A stretch of 64,000 bases of DNA, taken from the NCBI GenBank assembly GCA_029239875.1, contig JARBUD010000021.1, forward strand, positions 1 through 64,000. The letters are read 5' to 3'. The notes under the pieces are model-generated. The model saw only the letters and a list, made by a program, of their open reading frames with translations. It was not told where the DNA came from and did not search any database. Made by a program: the position numbers and the translations under genes. The DNA comes from Xanthobacteraceae bacterium (GTDB taxonomy: Bacteria; Pseudomonadota; Alphaproteobacteria; Rhizobiales; Xanthobacteraceae). Shown piece after piece: positions 27,249-37,089 of the stretch (its first letter is position 1; the number at the start of each line of letters is the position of its first letter).

Positions 27249-27692
27249 ATGCCGCGACTGTCCGACAAGAGTCTTCTCGCCATCGCCGCCGTCGTCGACG
27301 TCGCGCTGCACGCGCGCGGAATGCCGGTGGCCGCCAAGGCGCTCGCCGCCCGCCACGACCTTCCGCCCCGTCACCTCGAGCCCGTTTTGCAGGCCTTGGT
27401 CCATGCCGGCGTGCTCAAGGGCGTGCGCGGCCCGCGCGGCGGCTACGAGCTCGCCCGCGAGCGGCGGCGCATCACCGTCGCTGAGGTGGTCCGCGTGGTC
27501 GAGGCGGAGAGCGAGGAGGCGCTCGACGGCTTCCCGCCGCTGGTGCGCGACATCGTCCAGCCGGCGGTCGCCGAGGCCGAGCGCGCCTTCGAGGCGGCGC
27601 TGGACGGGGTTACCGTGGAGGACCTGTGTCGATCCACGGCGCAGAACACGTTGCGCAAGGGACTGCCCGAAGGCATCGATTTCACCATATAA
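27249..27692 (+). CDS. Rrf2-family transcriptional regulator
   Basis: LSDKSLLAIAAVVDVALHARGMPVAAKALAARHDLPPRHLEPVLQALVHAGVLKGVRGPRGGYELARE. Confidence 0.9.
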   Translation: MPRLSDKSLLAIAAVVDVALHARGMPVAAKALAARHDLPPRHLEPVLQALVHAGVLKGVRGPRGGYELARERRRITVAEVVRVVEAESEEALDGFPPLVRDIVQPAVAEAERAFEAALDGVTVEDLCRSTAQNTLRKGLPEGIDFTI

Positions 27693-27814
27693 TTCTGTTT
27701 TTATTTTGTTTTCTCGACTTGATTGCGTGAATATGCTAGCCCTGCCGGCGAAAATCGTTCGCCAATAACGGACTGGGCGCGTCAACGGCCCGTCCGCCCT
27801 TGCTGGAGGCACCC

Positions 27815-28792
<978 letters not shown>

Positions 28793-28891
28793 GGCTTTGG
28801 CGGCCTTTGCGCCGCCGGCCCTTCTAGTGCGACTCCCCCTCCGGTAAAGTCACGGTGATTCGGTGCCCGCTGGGGATGCGGGCGCCGGGCC

Positions 28892-31450
28892 GTGGGGACG
28901 GCAGTCGGCGAGGGGAGACGGGCGCGGATGGCGCATCCGGCCGGCATGGGCGGAGAACGGAACGATGGGGGACGGGCGCCGCAGGCGCGGCCCGGCCGCC
29001 GGCTGCTCCGCCCGCTCATCACCGGCCTTCCGCTTGCCGTGGCGCCCTTGTCCGCCGCTTCCGCCGCGCCGACCTCCGACGTCTTCGCCATATTGGCGGT
29101 GCAGGACCCGAGCGTGCTGATCGGCCTCGCTCTGGTCGTCGGCCTCATCGTCTTCGCCACCACCACCGCCATCGTGCATCTGCGCTTCCGCCGCCAGTCG
29201 CTCAAGCGCGAGACGGCGGCGTTCGGCGAGATTTCCCGCCTGGAAGCCCAGATCGACGAGGCGCGTGCGCTGCTCATGGCCGAGCCGCAGATCGTCGTGG
29301 TCTGGCGCGATCCCGCCGCCGCCCCCGAGATCATTGGCAACACGCCCGCCTTCACCGGCGTCGCCGCGCCCGCCCGCATCCTCGCCTTCGGCACCTGGCT
29401 CACCCCCGCTGCCGCCCGCGAGATCGAGGCGGCGGTGGACCGGCTGCGCGCCCGCGGCACGCCGCTCGCCGCTACGCTTGACACGCAGGACGGCCGCTTC
29501 GTCGAGGCGGATGGCCGCCCGGTCGGCGCCGCGGTGGTGCTGCGCCTGCGCGACATCACCGGCGTGCGGCTGGACCAGGCGCAGCTCGAGGCGGCCTACC
29601 GCGCGCTCGATGCCGAGAGTTCGGCGCTGCGCACGCTGCTCGACGCGCTGCCGGCCCCGGCCTGGGTCGGTGCCGAGGACGGAAGGCTGCGCTGGAGCAA
29701 TGCCGCCTATGCCCATGCGGTCGAGGCCCGCGACAGCCACGACGCCGCCTCGCGCGGGCTGATGCTGCTCGACCAGCAGAGCCGCACCCAGGCCGAGAAG
29801 GCGCATGCGTTGAGCCTGCCCTTCAAGGCCCGCCTGCCGGTGGTGGTCGCCGGCACGCGCCGCGTGCTCGACGTGCTGGAGGTGCCGGCCGGCGGCGGCG
29901 CGGCGGGCATCGCGCTCGACGCCACCGAGGCGGAGGCGGTGCGCACGGAGCTCGCCCAGGTGGTCGGCGCGCACCGGCGCACGCTCGACCAGCTCGCCAC
30001 GGCGGTGGCCATCTTCGGCGCCGACCAGCGGCTGGTCTTCCACAATGCCGCCTATGCCCGGCTGTTCGACCTCGATCCGGCCTTCCTCGACGACCGGCCG
30101 ACCGACGGCGCGGTGCTCGACCGGTTGCGCGCTGCGCGCCGCCTGCCGGAGCAGGCGGATTTCCGGCTCTGGCGCGAGGAGCTGCACGCCGCCTACCGCG
30201 CCATCGAACCGCGCGAGCACTGGTGGCATCTGCCGGGTGGGCGCACGCTGCGCGTCGTCACCGCGCCGAACCCGGAAGGCGGCATCACCTATCTGTTCGA
30301 CGAGGTGACCGAGCGCCTCGCGCTGGAGAGCCGCTACAACTCGCTCACCCGCATCCAGTCCGAGACGCTGGACGCCTTGGCCGAGGCGGTGGCGGTGTTC
30401 GGCAGCGACGGCCGGCTCGGCCTCGTCAACTCCGCCTTCCGCCAGCTCTGGCGGCTCGACGCCGCCATGCTCGACGCCCATCCCCATATCGACGCGGTGG
30501 CGGCGGTCTGCCGTCCGCTCACTGCCGACGCTGCCGTGTGGGCGCGCCTCACCGCGACGGTGACCGGCATCGAGGCGCGGGTGCCGACCGAGTTCCGCAT
30601 GGAGCGCAGCGACCGCACCATCCTCGACGGCTCGACCCAGCCGCTTCCCGACGGCGCCACGCTGGTGACGCTGCGCGACGTCACCGACAGCGTCAATGTC
30701 GAGCGGGCGCTGGTGGAGCGCAACGACGCCCTCGTCGCCGCCGACCATCTCAAGAGCACCTTCGTCAGCCACGTCTCCTACGAGCTGCGCTCGCCGCTGA
30801 CCACGATCATCGGCTTCGCCCAACTGCTCGACGACACCGGGATCGGCCCGCTCAACCCGAAGCAGCGCGCCTATGTGAACCACATCACCGAGAGCTCGGC
30901 GGCGCTGCTTGCCATCATCAACGACATCCTCGACCTCGCCACCATCGACGCCGGCACGATGACGCTCGATCTCACCGAGGTCGATGTGCGCGGGGCCATG
31001 GAGGCGGCGGCGGAGGGCGTGCGCGACCGGCTCAATGAGGGCGGCATCCGCCTCTCCATCGAACTGCAGAACGCCGCCGGCAGCTTCCGCGCCGACGCCA
31101 AGCGGGTGCGGCAGATCCTCTACAACCTGCTCTCCAACGCGGTCGGCTTCGCGCCCGAGGGGTCGACCGTCACCCTCTCCGCCGAGCGGCGCGAGGACGG
31201 CGTGATCTTCCGCGTGCGCGACATGGGGCCGGGCATCGCGCCGGAGATCGGCGCGCGGGCGTTCGACCGCTTCGAGAGCCACACCGCCGGCTCGCGCCAC
31301 CGCGGCGTCGGGCTCGGCCTCTCCATCGTGCGCTCGCTGGTGGCGCTGCATGGCGGCACGGTGAGCCTGGCGCCGGCGCAGGGCGGGGGCACGCTGGTGA
31401 CCTGCATCTTCCCGCTGGAAGCCGGCGCGAGCCGCGACGCGGCGGAGTAG
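28892..31450 (+). CDS. divL: DivL-like PAS-domain sensor kinase with Tyr in place of the H-box His
   Basis: Repeated PAS-like regions; DHLKSTFVSHVSYELRSPLTTIIGFAQLL (Tyr codon 30779-30781 at the phospho-acceptor); NLLSNAVGFAPEG, VRDMGPGIAPE and GVGLGLSIV ATP-binding boxes; adjacent to tsaE. Confidence 0.88.
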   Translation: MGTAVGEGRRARMAHPAGMGGERNDGGRAPQARPGRRLLRPLITGLPLAVAPLSAASAAPTSDVFAILAVQDPSVLIGLALVVGLIVFATTTAIVHLRFRRQSLKRETAAFGEISRLEAQIDEARALLMAEPQIVVVWRDPAAAPEIIGNTPAFTGVAAPARILAFGTWLTPAAAREIEAAVDRLRARGTPLAATLDTQDGRFVEADGRPVGAAVVLRLRDITGVRLDQAQLEAAYRALDAESSALRTLLDALPAPAWVGAEDGRLRWSNAAYAHAVEARDSHDAASRGLMLLDQQSRTQAEKAHALSLPFKARLPVVVAGTRRVLDVLEVPAGGGAAGIALDATEAEAVRTELAQVVGAHRRTLDQLATAVAIFGADQRLVFHNAAYARLFDLDPAFLDDRPTDGAVLDRLRAARRLPEQADFRLWREELHAAYRAIEPREHWWHLPGGRTLRVVTAPNPEGGITYLFDEVTERLALESRYNSLTRIQSETLDALAEAVAVFGSDGRLGLVNSAFRQLWRLDAAMLDAHPHIDAVAAVCRPLTADAAVWARLTATVTGIEARVPTEFRMERSDRTILDGSTQPLPDGATLVTLRDVTDSVNVERALVERNDALVAADHLKSTFVSHVSYELRSPLTTIIGFAQLLDDTGIGPLNPKQRAYVNHITESSAALLAIINDILDLATIDAGTMTLDLTEVDVRGAMEAAAEGVRDRLNEGGIRLSIELQNAAGSFRADAKRVRQILYNLLSNAVGFAPEGSTVTLSAERREDGVIFRVRDMGPGIAPEIGARAFDRFESHTAGSRHRGVGLGLSIVRSLVALHGGTVSLAPAQGGGTLVTCIFPLEAGASRDAAE

Positions 31451-31471
31451 GGCGATGCGGCGGAGCAGACG

Positions 31472-33295
31472 ATGATCGACGGTCGCACCACCGGCGCTGT
31501 CCCGACCCTGCCGGTCGCCCATTGGGACGTCGTGCTGCCCGACGAGGTGGCGACCGGCCGCCTCGCCATGGACCTCGCCGCCATGCTGCGCCCGGGCGAC
31601 CTGGTGGCGCTGGACGGCGACCTCGGCGCCGGCAAGACCACGCTGGCGCGGGCGCTGATCCGCGAGCTCGCCGGCGATCCGGAGCTCGAGGTACCGAGCC
31701 CGACCTTCACGCTGATGCAGACCTACGACCTGCCGCGCCACCGCGTGGTGCATGCCGACCTCTACCGCCTGAGCGACGCGTCGGAGCTCGACGAGCTCGG
31801 CTGGCAGGAGCAGACCGACGGCGCGGTGACGCTGGTCGAATGGCCCGAGCGCGCCGAGGGCGCGGTGCTCAAGACCGACCGGCTGGAGGTGCACATCTCC
31901 ATGCCGCAGGACAAGCCGGAGACGGCGCGGCGGGTGCGGCTGCTGGGCTATGGGCGGCTGGCCGGCGCGCTCTACCGGATGCGGGCGATCCGCTCGCTGA
32001 TCGATTCCACCGGCTTCGGCCCGGCCCGCCGCCGGCATTTGCAGGGCGATGCCTCCACCCGCTCCTATGAGCGGCTGGTCGGCGCCAAGCGCAACGCCAT
32101 ATTGATGAACGCGCCGCGCCGGCCGGACGGGCCGCCGGTGCGTGCGGGCCGCAGCTACAGCGCCGTCGCCCATCTCGCCGAGGACGTGAAGCCCTTCGTC
32201 GCTATGGCGCGCGGGCTTCGGGCGCGCGGCTTCTCGGCGCCGGCGATCTATGGCGGCGACCTCGACGCCGGGCTGCTCGTCATCGAGGACCTGGGCGAGG
32301 AGGGCGTGCTCGCCGGCACGCCGCCGGCCCCGGTGCCCGAGCGCTACGAGGCGTCGATCGACGTGCTGGCGGCGCTGCATGCGCTCGACCTGCCGGCGAC
32401 GCTGGCGGTGGCCTCCGGCATCGACCACCAGATCCCGCCCTACGACCTCGAGGCGCTGACCATCGAGGCCGAGCTGCTGCTCGACTGGTATCTGCCGCAT
32501 TGCGGCGTCGCCCTGCCCTCCGATGCGCGCCAGTCCTTCCGCCAGCTCTGGGCGGCGGCGCTAGTGCCCTCGCTGGCGCAGAAGCCGGTCTGGACGCTGC
32601 GCGACTTCCACTCGCCGAACCTGATGTGGCTACCGCAGCGCGAGGGCATCGCCAAGGTCGGCCTGCTCGACTTCCAGGACGCGGTGATGGGCCCGCCGGC
32701 CTATGACGTCGTCTCGCTGGCGCAGGATGCGCGCGTCGACGTGCCCGAGGCGCTGGAGCTGCATCTGCTTGGCCGCTACGTGAAGGCGCGACGCGAGGCG
32801 GATGCCGATTTCGACATGCGCGGCTTCGCCGCCTCCTATGCGGTGATGGGGGCGCAGCGCGCCACCAAGATCCTCGGCATCTTCGCCCGCCTGAACCACC
32901 GCGACCGCAAGCCCGGCTATCTGCGCCACATGCCGCGCATCTGGAACTATCTCCAGCGCAGCCTCGCCTTCACCGACCTGGAGGCGCTGGCGGGCTGGTA
33001 CAAGGACCATGTGCCGCCGCCGCGCACCCGCGCACGGACGGAAGCCGCCGTCGCCATGCCCGCATCGGTCGCCGCTGCGCCGCTCGCGCCGCCCAGGCCT
33101 GCGGAAGCGGCGCCCCCAGCTCCGCCTCCCGCGCCGCCGGAAGAAGCTCCTGCGCCGACCGAAGTCGCGGCTGTCACAGAGACGCCATCCACGCCCGCCA
33201 CCGTGGCCGAGGCGCCGGCGGCCGAGACACCGCCGGCGGCCATCCCTTCCGAGGCCGCATCGACACAAACGCCGAACGACCCCGCCACAACATGA
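31472..33295 (+). CDS. TsaE (t6A synthesis ATPase) fused to AmgK-like sugar phosphotransferase, Pro/Ala-rich tail
   Basis: TsaE: LDGDLGAGKTTLARALIREL...SPTFTLMQTYDL...HADLYRL. AmgK-like APH domain: LQGDASTRSYERL...LRDFHSPNLMWLPQ...GLLDFQDAVMGPPAYDVVSL. Low-complexity C-terminus. Confidence 0.92.
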   Translation: MIDGRTTGAVPTLPVAHWDVVLPDEVATGRLAMDLAAMLRPGDLVALDGDLGAGKTTLARALIRELAGDPELEVPSPTFTLMQTYDLPRHRVVHADLYRLSDASELDELGWQEQTDGAVTLVEWPERAEGAVLKTDRLEVHISMPQDKPETARRVRLLGYGRLAGALYRMRAIRSLIDSTGFGPARRRHLQGDASTRSYERLVGAKRNAILMNAPRRPDGPPVRAGRSYSAVAHLAEDVKPFVAMARGLRARGFSAPAIYGGDLDAGLLVIEDLGEEGVLAGTPPAPVPERYEASIDVLAALHALDLPATLAVASGIDHQIPPYDLEALTIEAELLLDWYLPHCGVALPSDARQSFRQLWAAALVPSLAQKPVWTLRDFHSPNLMWLPQREGIAKVGLLDFQDAVMGPPAYDVVSLAQDARVDVPEALELHLLGRYVKARREADADFDMRGFAASYAVMGAQRATKILGIFARLNHRDRKPGYLRHMPRIWNYLQRSLAFTDLEALAGWYKDHVPPPRTRARTEAAVAMPASVAAAPLAPPRPAEAAPPAPPPAPPEEAPAPTEVAAVTETPSTPATVAEAPAAETPPAAIPSEAASTQTPNDPATT

Positions 33296-34011
33296 CCGCC
33301 ATCAAGACCGCCATGGTGCTCGCCGCCGGCCTCGGCCAGCGCATGCGCCCCCTGACCGACCACATGCCCAAGCCCATGGTGGCGGTGAACGGCCGGCCGC
33401 TGATCGACCATGTGCTCGACCGGCTGGCCGAGGCCGGCGTCGAGAAGGCGGTGGTCAACCTGCACTGGCACGCCGACGTGCTGGAGCGGCATCTGCTCGG
33501 CCGTACCCGCCCGCGCATCGTGCTCTCCGACGAACGCGGCGCGCTGCTGGAGACCGGCGGCGGCATCCGCAAGGCGCTCCCCGAGCTGGGGCCGGACCCC
33601 TTCTTCGTCATCAATGCCGACACCATCTGGATCGAGGGCATCCGGCCGAACCTCGCCGCGCTGGCGGAGGGCTTCGACCCGGAGACCATGGACATCGCGC
33701 TGCTGGTGGCGCCCATCGCCACCTCCATCGGCTATGACGGGCACGGCGATTTCCTGATGGACGGCGAGGGCCGGCTGACGCCGCGGCCCGAGCGCATCCT
33801 GGCGCCGTTCGTCTATGCTGGGGCGGCGGTCGTGGCACCGCGAATCTTCGCGGACACGCCGCAGGGGCCGTTCTCGCTGAGCCGGCTGTTCCGGCAGGCG
33901 GCCGAGGCGGGCCGGTTGCATGGCGAGCGCATGGAAGGGGTTTGGATGCATGTCGGCACGCCGGAGGCTGTCGCCTTGGCCGAGGAGGCCATCGAGCGCT
34001 CCAAGGACTGA
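33292..34011 (+). CDS. murU: MurU-like MurNAc-1-P uridylyltransferase (nucleotidyltransferase)
   Basis: AMVLAAGLGQRMRPLTDHMPKPMVAVNGRPLIDHVLDRL; start overlaps the stop of the amgK fusion. Confidence 0.88.
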   Translation: MTAIKTAMVLAAGLGQRMRPLTDHMPKPMVAVNGRPLIDHVLDRLAEAGVEKAVVNLHWHADVLERHLLGRTRPRIVLSDERGALLETGGGIRKALPELGPDPFFVINADTIWIEGIRPNLAALAEGFDPETMDIALLVAPIATSIGYDGHGDFLMDGEGRLTPRPERILAPFVYAGAAVVAPRIFADTPQGPFSLSRLFRQAAEAGRLHGERMEGVWMHVGTPEAVALAEEAIERSKD

Positions 34012-34047
34012 GCGGGCGATGCCGTGCGTCCGGCGCGAGGGGCAGGC

Positions 34048-37000
34048 ATGAGCCGTCCCGCGCCCAACCTGCTCACCATCCCCGCCTCGGTGCCCTTCCT
34101 CGCCGTGCTGGCCGACGCGCTGCTCGACGGCCGGCTGGTGGAGGGCTTCGCGCCGCGCCACGACCCGTTCGCGCTGGCGAGCGCCACCGTCTTCCTGCCG
34201 ACCCGCCGTGCCGGCCGCCTGCTGGCCGAGGCGCTGCGCGCCCGCACGGCATCGGGCGTGACGCTGCTGCCGCGCATCGTGCCGCTCGGCGACGTCGACG
34301 AGGATTCGCTCGCCTTCGCCGAGAGCTTCACCGATCCGCCGCGCGCCGTGCCGGGCATGACCCGCCGGCTGGCGCTGGCGAGCCTCGTGCGGCGCTGGCG
34401 GCGGCTTCTTGCCGGCGACGACGGCCGCATCGCGGTGGCGGCGGGGCCGGGCGCGGAGTTCGCACTGGCCGACGCGCTCGCCCATCTCATCGACGAGATG
34501 GCGGCGCAGCAGGTGCCGTGGGAGCGGCTCGACACGCTGGTGCCCGGCCAGCACGACCTCTACTGGGACATGGCGCTGGATTTCCTGCAGATCGCCCGCG
34601 AGTTCTGGCCGGCGCTGCTCGACGAGCTCGGCGCGGTCGATGCCAGCGTGCGCCGCGACCGGCTGATCGCCGCCGAGGCGGAGCGGCTGCGCATGGCGCC
34701 CGCCGGCCCGGTGATCGCCGCTGGCTCCACCGGCTCCATGCCGGCGACCGCCCGCCTGCTGGCGGCCGTCGCGCATCTCACCGACGGCTGCGTGGTGCTG
34801 CCCGGCCTCGACACCGATCTCGACGCCCGCTCCTGGGATCACCTGACCGACGAAGAGGCGCCGGCCCCGAGCCATCCGCAATACGGCCTCGCCCTGCTGC
34901 TGAAAGCCCATATGCGGGTGGGGCGCGACGCGGTGCGGGTGCTCGCGCCGCCGGCGCCGCATGGGCGCGAAAAACTGCTGTCCGAGGCGCTGCGGCCGGT
35001 CGCCTCGACCGAGGCTTGGGCGAGCCTCGCCGAGCGGCTGGGCGCGGCGGAGATCGACGCGGCGCTGGCGGAGGTCAGCGTGATCGAGGCGGACGACGCC
35101 CGCGAGGAGGCGCTCGCCATCGCGGTGGCGCTGCGCGAGGCGCTGGAGGAGCCGGGCCGCAGCGCCGCCCTCGTCACCCCCGACCGCGACCTCGCCCGCC
35201 GCGTCGCCGCCGAGCTGCTGCGCTTCGAGGTCGCCATCGACGATTCCGCCGGCGAGCCGCTATCCGAGAGCGCGCCCGGCCGCTTCGCCCGGCTGGTGGC
35301 GGATGCCTGCGAGGCCGAGCTGGCGCCGGTGCCGCTCTCCGCGCTGCTGCGCCATCCGCTCGCCCGCTTCGGGCTGGAGCGCGCCGCGCTCGACACGGCC
35401 GCCGACGCGCTCGAATTGATGGTGCTGCGCGGCCCGCGATCGGAGGCCGGAGCGGACGGGCTCGTCAGGGCGGTCGCGGGCTTCTCGCCGGCGCTGCATC
35501 ACGCGAGCGACCCGCGGGCGGCCGTCGACACGGACCGGCAGGCCCTCGCCGCCGATCTTGCGCAGAGGATCGCGCAGGCGCTCGGCCCGCTGCTGGCGCT
35601 GGGCGAGGGCGAGCACCCCTTCGCGGCGCTGCTGGAGGCGCATCGCGCGGCCGTCGCGGCCGCGTGGAGCGCCGAGGATGGCGGCGCGGCCGAGGACGAG
35701 ATCGCGCTGGCCGAGCTGGCGAAGGTCTTCAGCGACATGGCCGAGGGCGCCTCGCAGGCGCCGGTGATGCGCCTCGCCGACTATGCCGCTGCCCTGCCTC
35801 TGCTTCTGGCGGACCGTCCGGTCCGTCCGCCTCTGCTGCCGGGCGCCCGGCTGCGCATCCTCGGCCCGCTGGAGGCCCGTCTCGTCAGCGTCGACCGCAT
35901 GGTGCTGGCCGGCCTCGTCGAGGCCACCTGGCCGAGCGCGGTGCGCACCGACCCGTGGCTCAGCCGGCCGATGCGCGCGGCGCTGGGACTGGAGGCGCCG
36001 GAGCGGCGCATCGGCCTTTCCGCGCACGATTTCGCGCAGGGCTGCGGCGCGCCGGAACTGATCCTGTCGCATCCGCGCAAGCTCGGCGGCGCGCCGACCG
36101 TGCCTTCCCGCTTCCTGCAACGGCTGGAGGCGGTGAGCGGGGAGGCGCGCTGGAAGATGGCCAAGCGGCGCGGCGACCGTTTCCGCCGCCTCGCCGCGCT
36201 GATCGAGGAGGCGCCGGCGGCGCCGCGCATCGCCCGGCCGGAGCCGGCGCCGCCGGTCGAGCTGCGCCCGAAGCGGCTCTCCGTCACCGAGATCGAGACC
36301 TGGCTGCGCGACCCCTACACCATCTATGCCCGCCATGTGCTGCGGCTGCGCCCGCTCGACATGCTGGACGAAGCGCCCGGCGCGGCCGAACGCGGCAGCG
36401 CCATCCACGACGCGCTCGGCGCTTTCGCGCAGGCTTTCCCGGAGACGCTGCCGGCGGAGCCTGAGGCGGCGCTGCTCGCCTTCGGGCGGGAGGCGTTCAA
36501 GGAGCTGGAGGCCTTCCCGGCCGAATATGCGCTGTGGTGGGCGCGCTTCGAGCGCCTCGTGCCGCGCTATATCGGCTGGGAGCGGGCGCGGCGGACGACG
36601 GCCCGGCGCGTCTTCGCCGAGCTCGGCGGGCGCATAGCGCTGGCCGGCGGGCGCTTCGCACTGACGGGCCGCGCCGACCGCATCGAGCAATTGCGCGAGG
36701 GCGGGCTGGCGATCATCGACTTCAAGACCGGCGCCGTGCCGACGGCGAAGCAGACGGCCGCGCATTATTCGCCGCAGGTGCCGCTCGAAGCCGCGATGGC
36801 GGCGGCGGGAGGCTTCCGCGATCTGCCGGCGGAGGGCGCGGCAGCGCTGACCTATGTGCGGCTCGGCACGAACGAGCTGAAGGAGGTCAGCGCGGTCGAC
36901 CGGGACGAGACCGCCTTCGGCCTCGCCGCCTCGACGCTGGAGCGGCTGGAACAATTGATAGCCGCCTTCGAAGATCCTTCGCGCGGCTATGCCTCGCTGG

Positions 37001-37089
37001 CGCGGCCGATGTTTCGCGGCCGCTTCGGCGACTATGACCACCTCGCGCGGGTGAAGGAATGGTCGACCGGCGGGGAGGGCGAGGAATGA
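34048..37089 (+). CDS. addB: double-strand break repair protein AddB
   Basis: FLPTRRAGRLLAEALR..., ..RSALVTPDRDLARRVAAELLRFEV, C-terminal PD-(D/E)XK region (LAIIDFKTGAVPT); directly upstream of addA. Confidence 0.93.
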   Translation: MSRPAPNLLTIPASVPFLAVLADALLDGRLVEGFAPRHDPFALASATVFLPTRRAGRLLAEALRARTASGVTLLPRIVPLGDVDEDSLAFAESFTDPPRAVPGMTRRLALASLVRRWRRLLAGDDGRIAVAAGPGAEFALADALAHLIDEMAAQQVPWERLDTLVPGQHDLYWDMALDFLQIAREFWPALLDELGAVDASVRRDRLIAAEAERLRMAPAGPVIAAGSTGSMPATARLLAAVAHLTDGCVVLPGLDTDLDARSWDHLTDEEAPAPSHPQYGLALLLKAHMRVGRDAVRVLAPPAPHGREKLLSEALRPVASTEAWASLAERLGAAEIDAALAEVSVIEADDAREEALAIAVALREALEEPGRSAALVTPDRDLARRVAAELLRFEVAIDDSAGEPLSESAPGRFARLVADACEAELAPVPLSALLRHPLARFGLERAALDTAADALELMVLRGPRSEAGADGLVRAVAGFSPALHHASDPRAAVDTDRQALAADLAQRIAQALGPLLALGEGEHPFAALLEAHRAAVAAAWSAEDGGAAEDEIALAELAKVFSDMAEGASQAPVMRLADYAAALPLLLADRPVRPPLLPGARLRILGPLEARLVSVDRMVLAGLVEATWPSAVRTDPWLSRPMRAALGLEAPERRIGLSAHDFAQGCGAPELILSHPRKLGGAPTVPSRFLQRLEAVSGEARWKMAKRRGDRFRRLAALIEEAPAAPRIARPEPAPPVELRPKRLSVTEIETWLRDPYTIYARHVLRLRPLDMLDEAPGAAERGSAIHDALGAFAQAFPETLPAEPEAALLAFGREAFKELEAFPAEYALWWARFERLVPRYIGWERARRTTARRVFAELGGRIALAGGRFALTGRADRIEQLREGGLAIIDFKTGAVPTAKQTAAHYSPQVPLEAAMAAAGGFRDLPAEGAAALTYVRLGTNELKEVSAVDRDETAFGLAASTLERLEQLIAAFEDPSRGYASLARPMFRGRFGDYDHLARVKEWSTGGEGEE

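Noticed and set aside
28850-32500. 1216-aa minus-strand ORF opposite divL and tsaE/amgK
   Set aside because: Sense genes at 28892 and 31472 are in the same frame and avoid TTA, CTA and TCA codons as high-GC genes do, so the in-register antisense frame stays open. The product is Arg/His/Gly-rich low complexity with no family motif.
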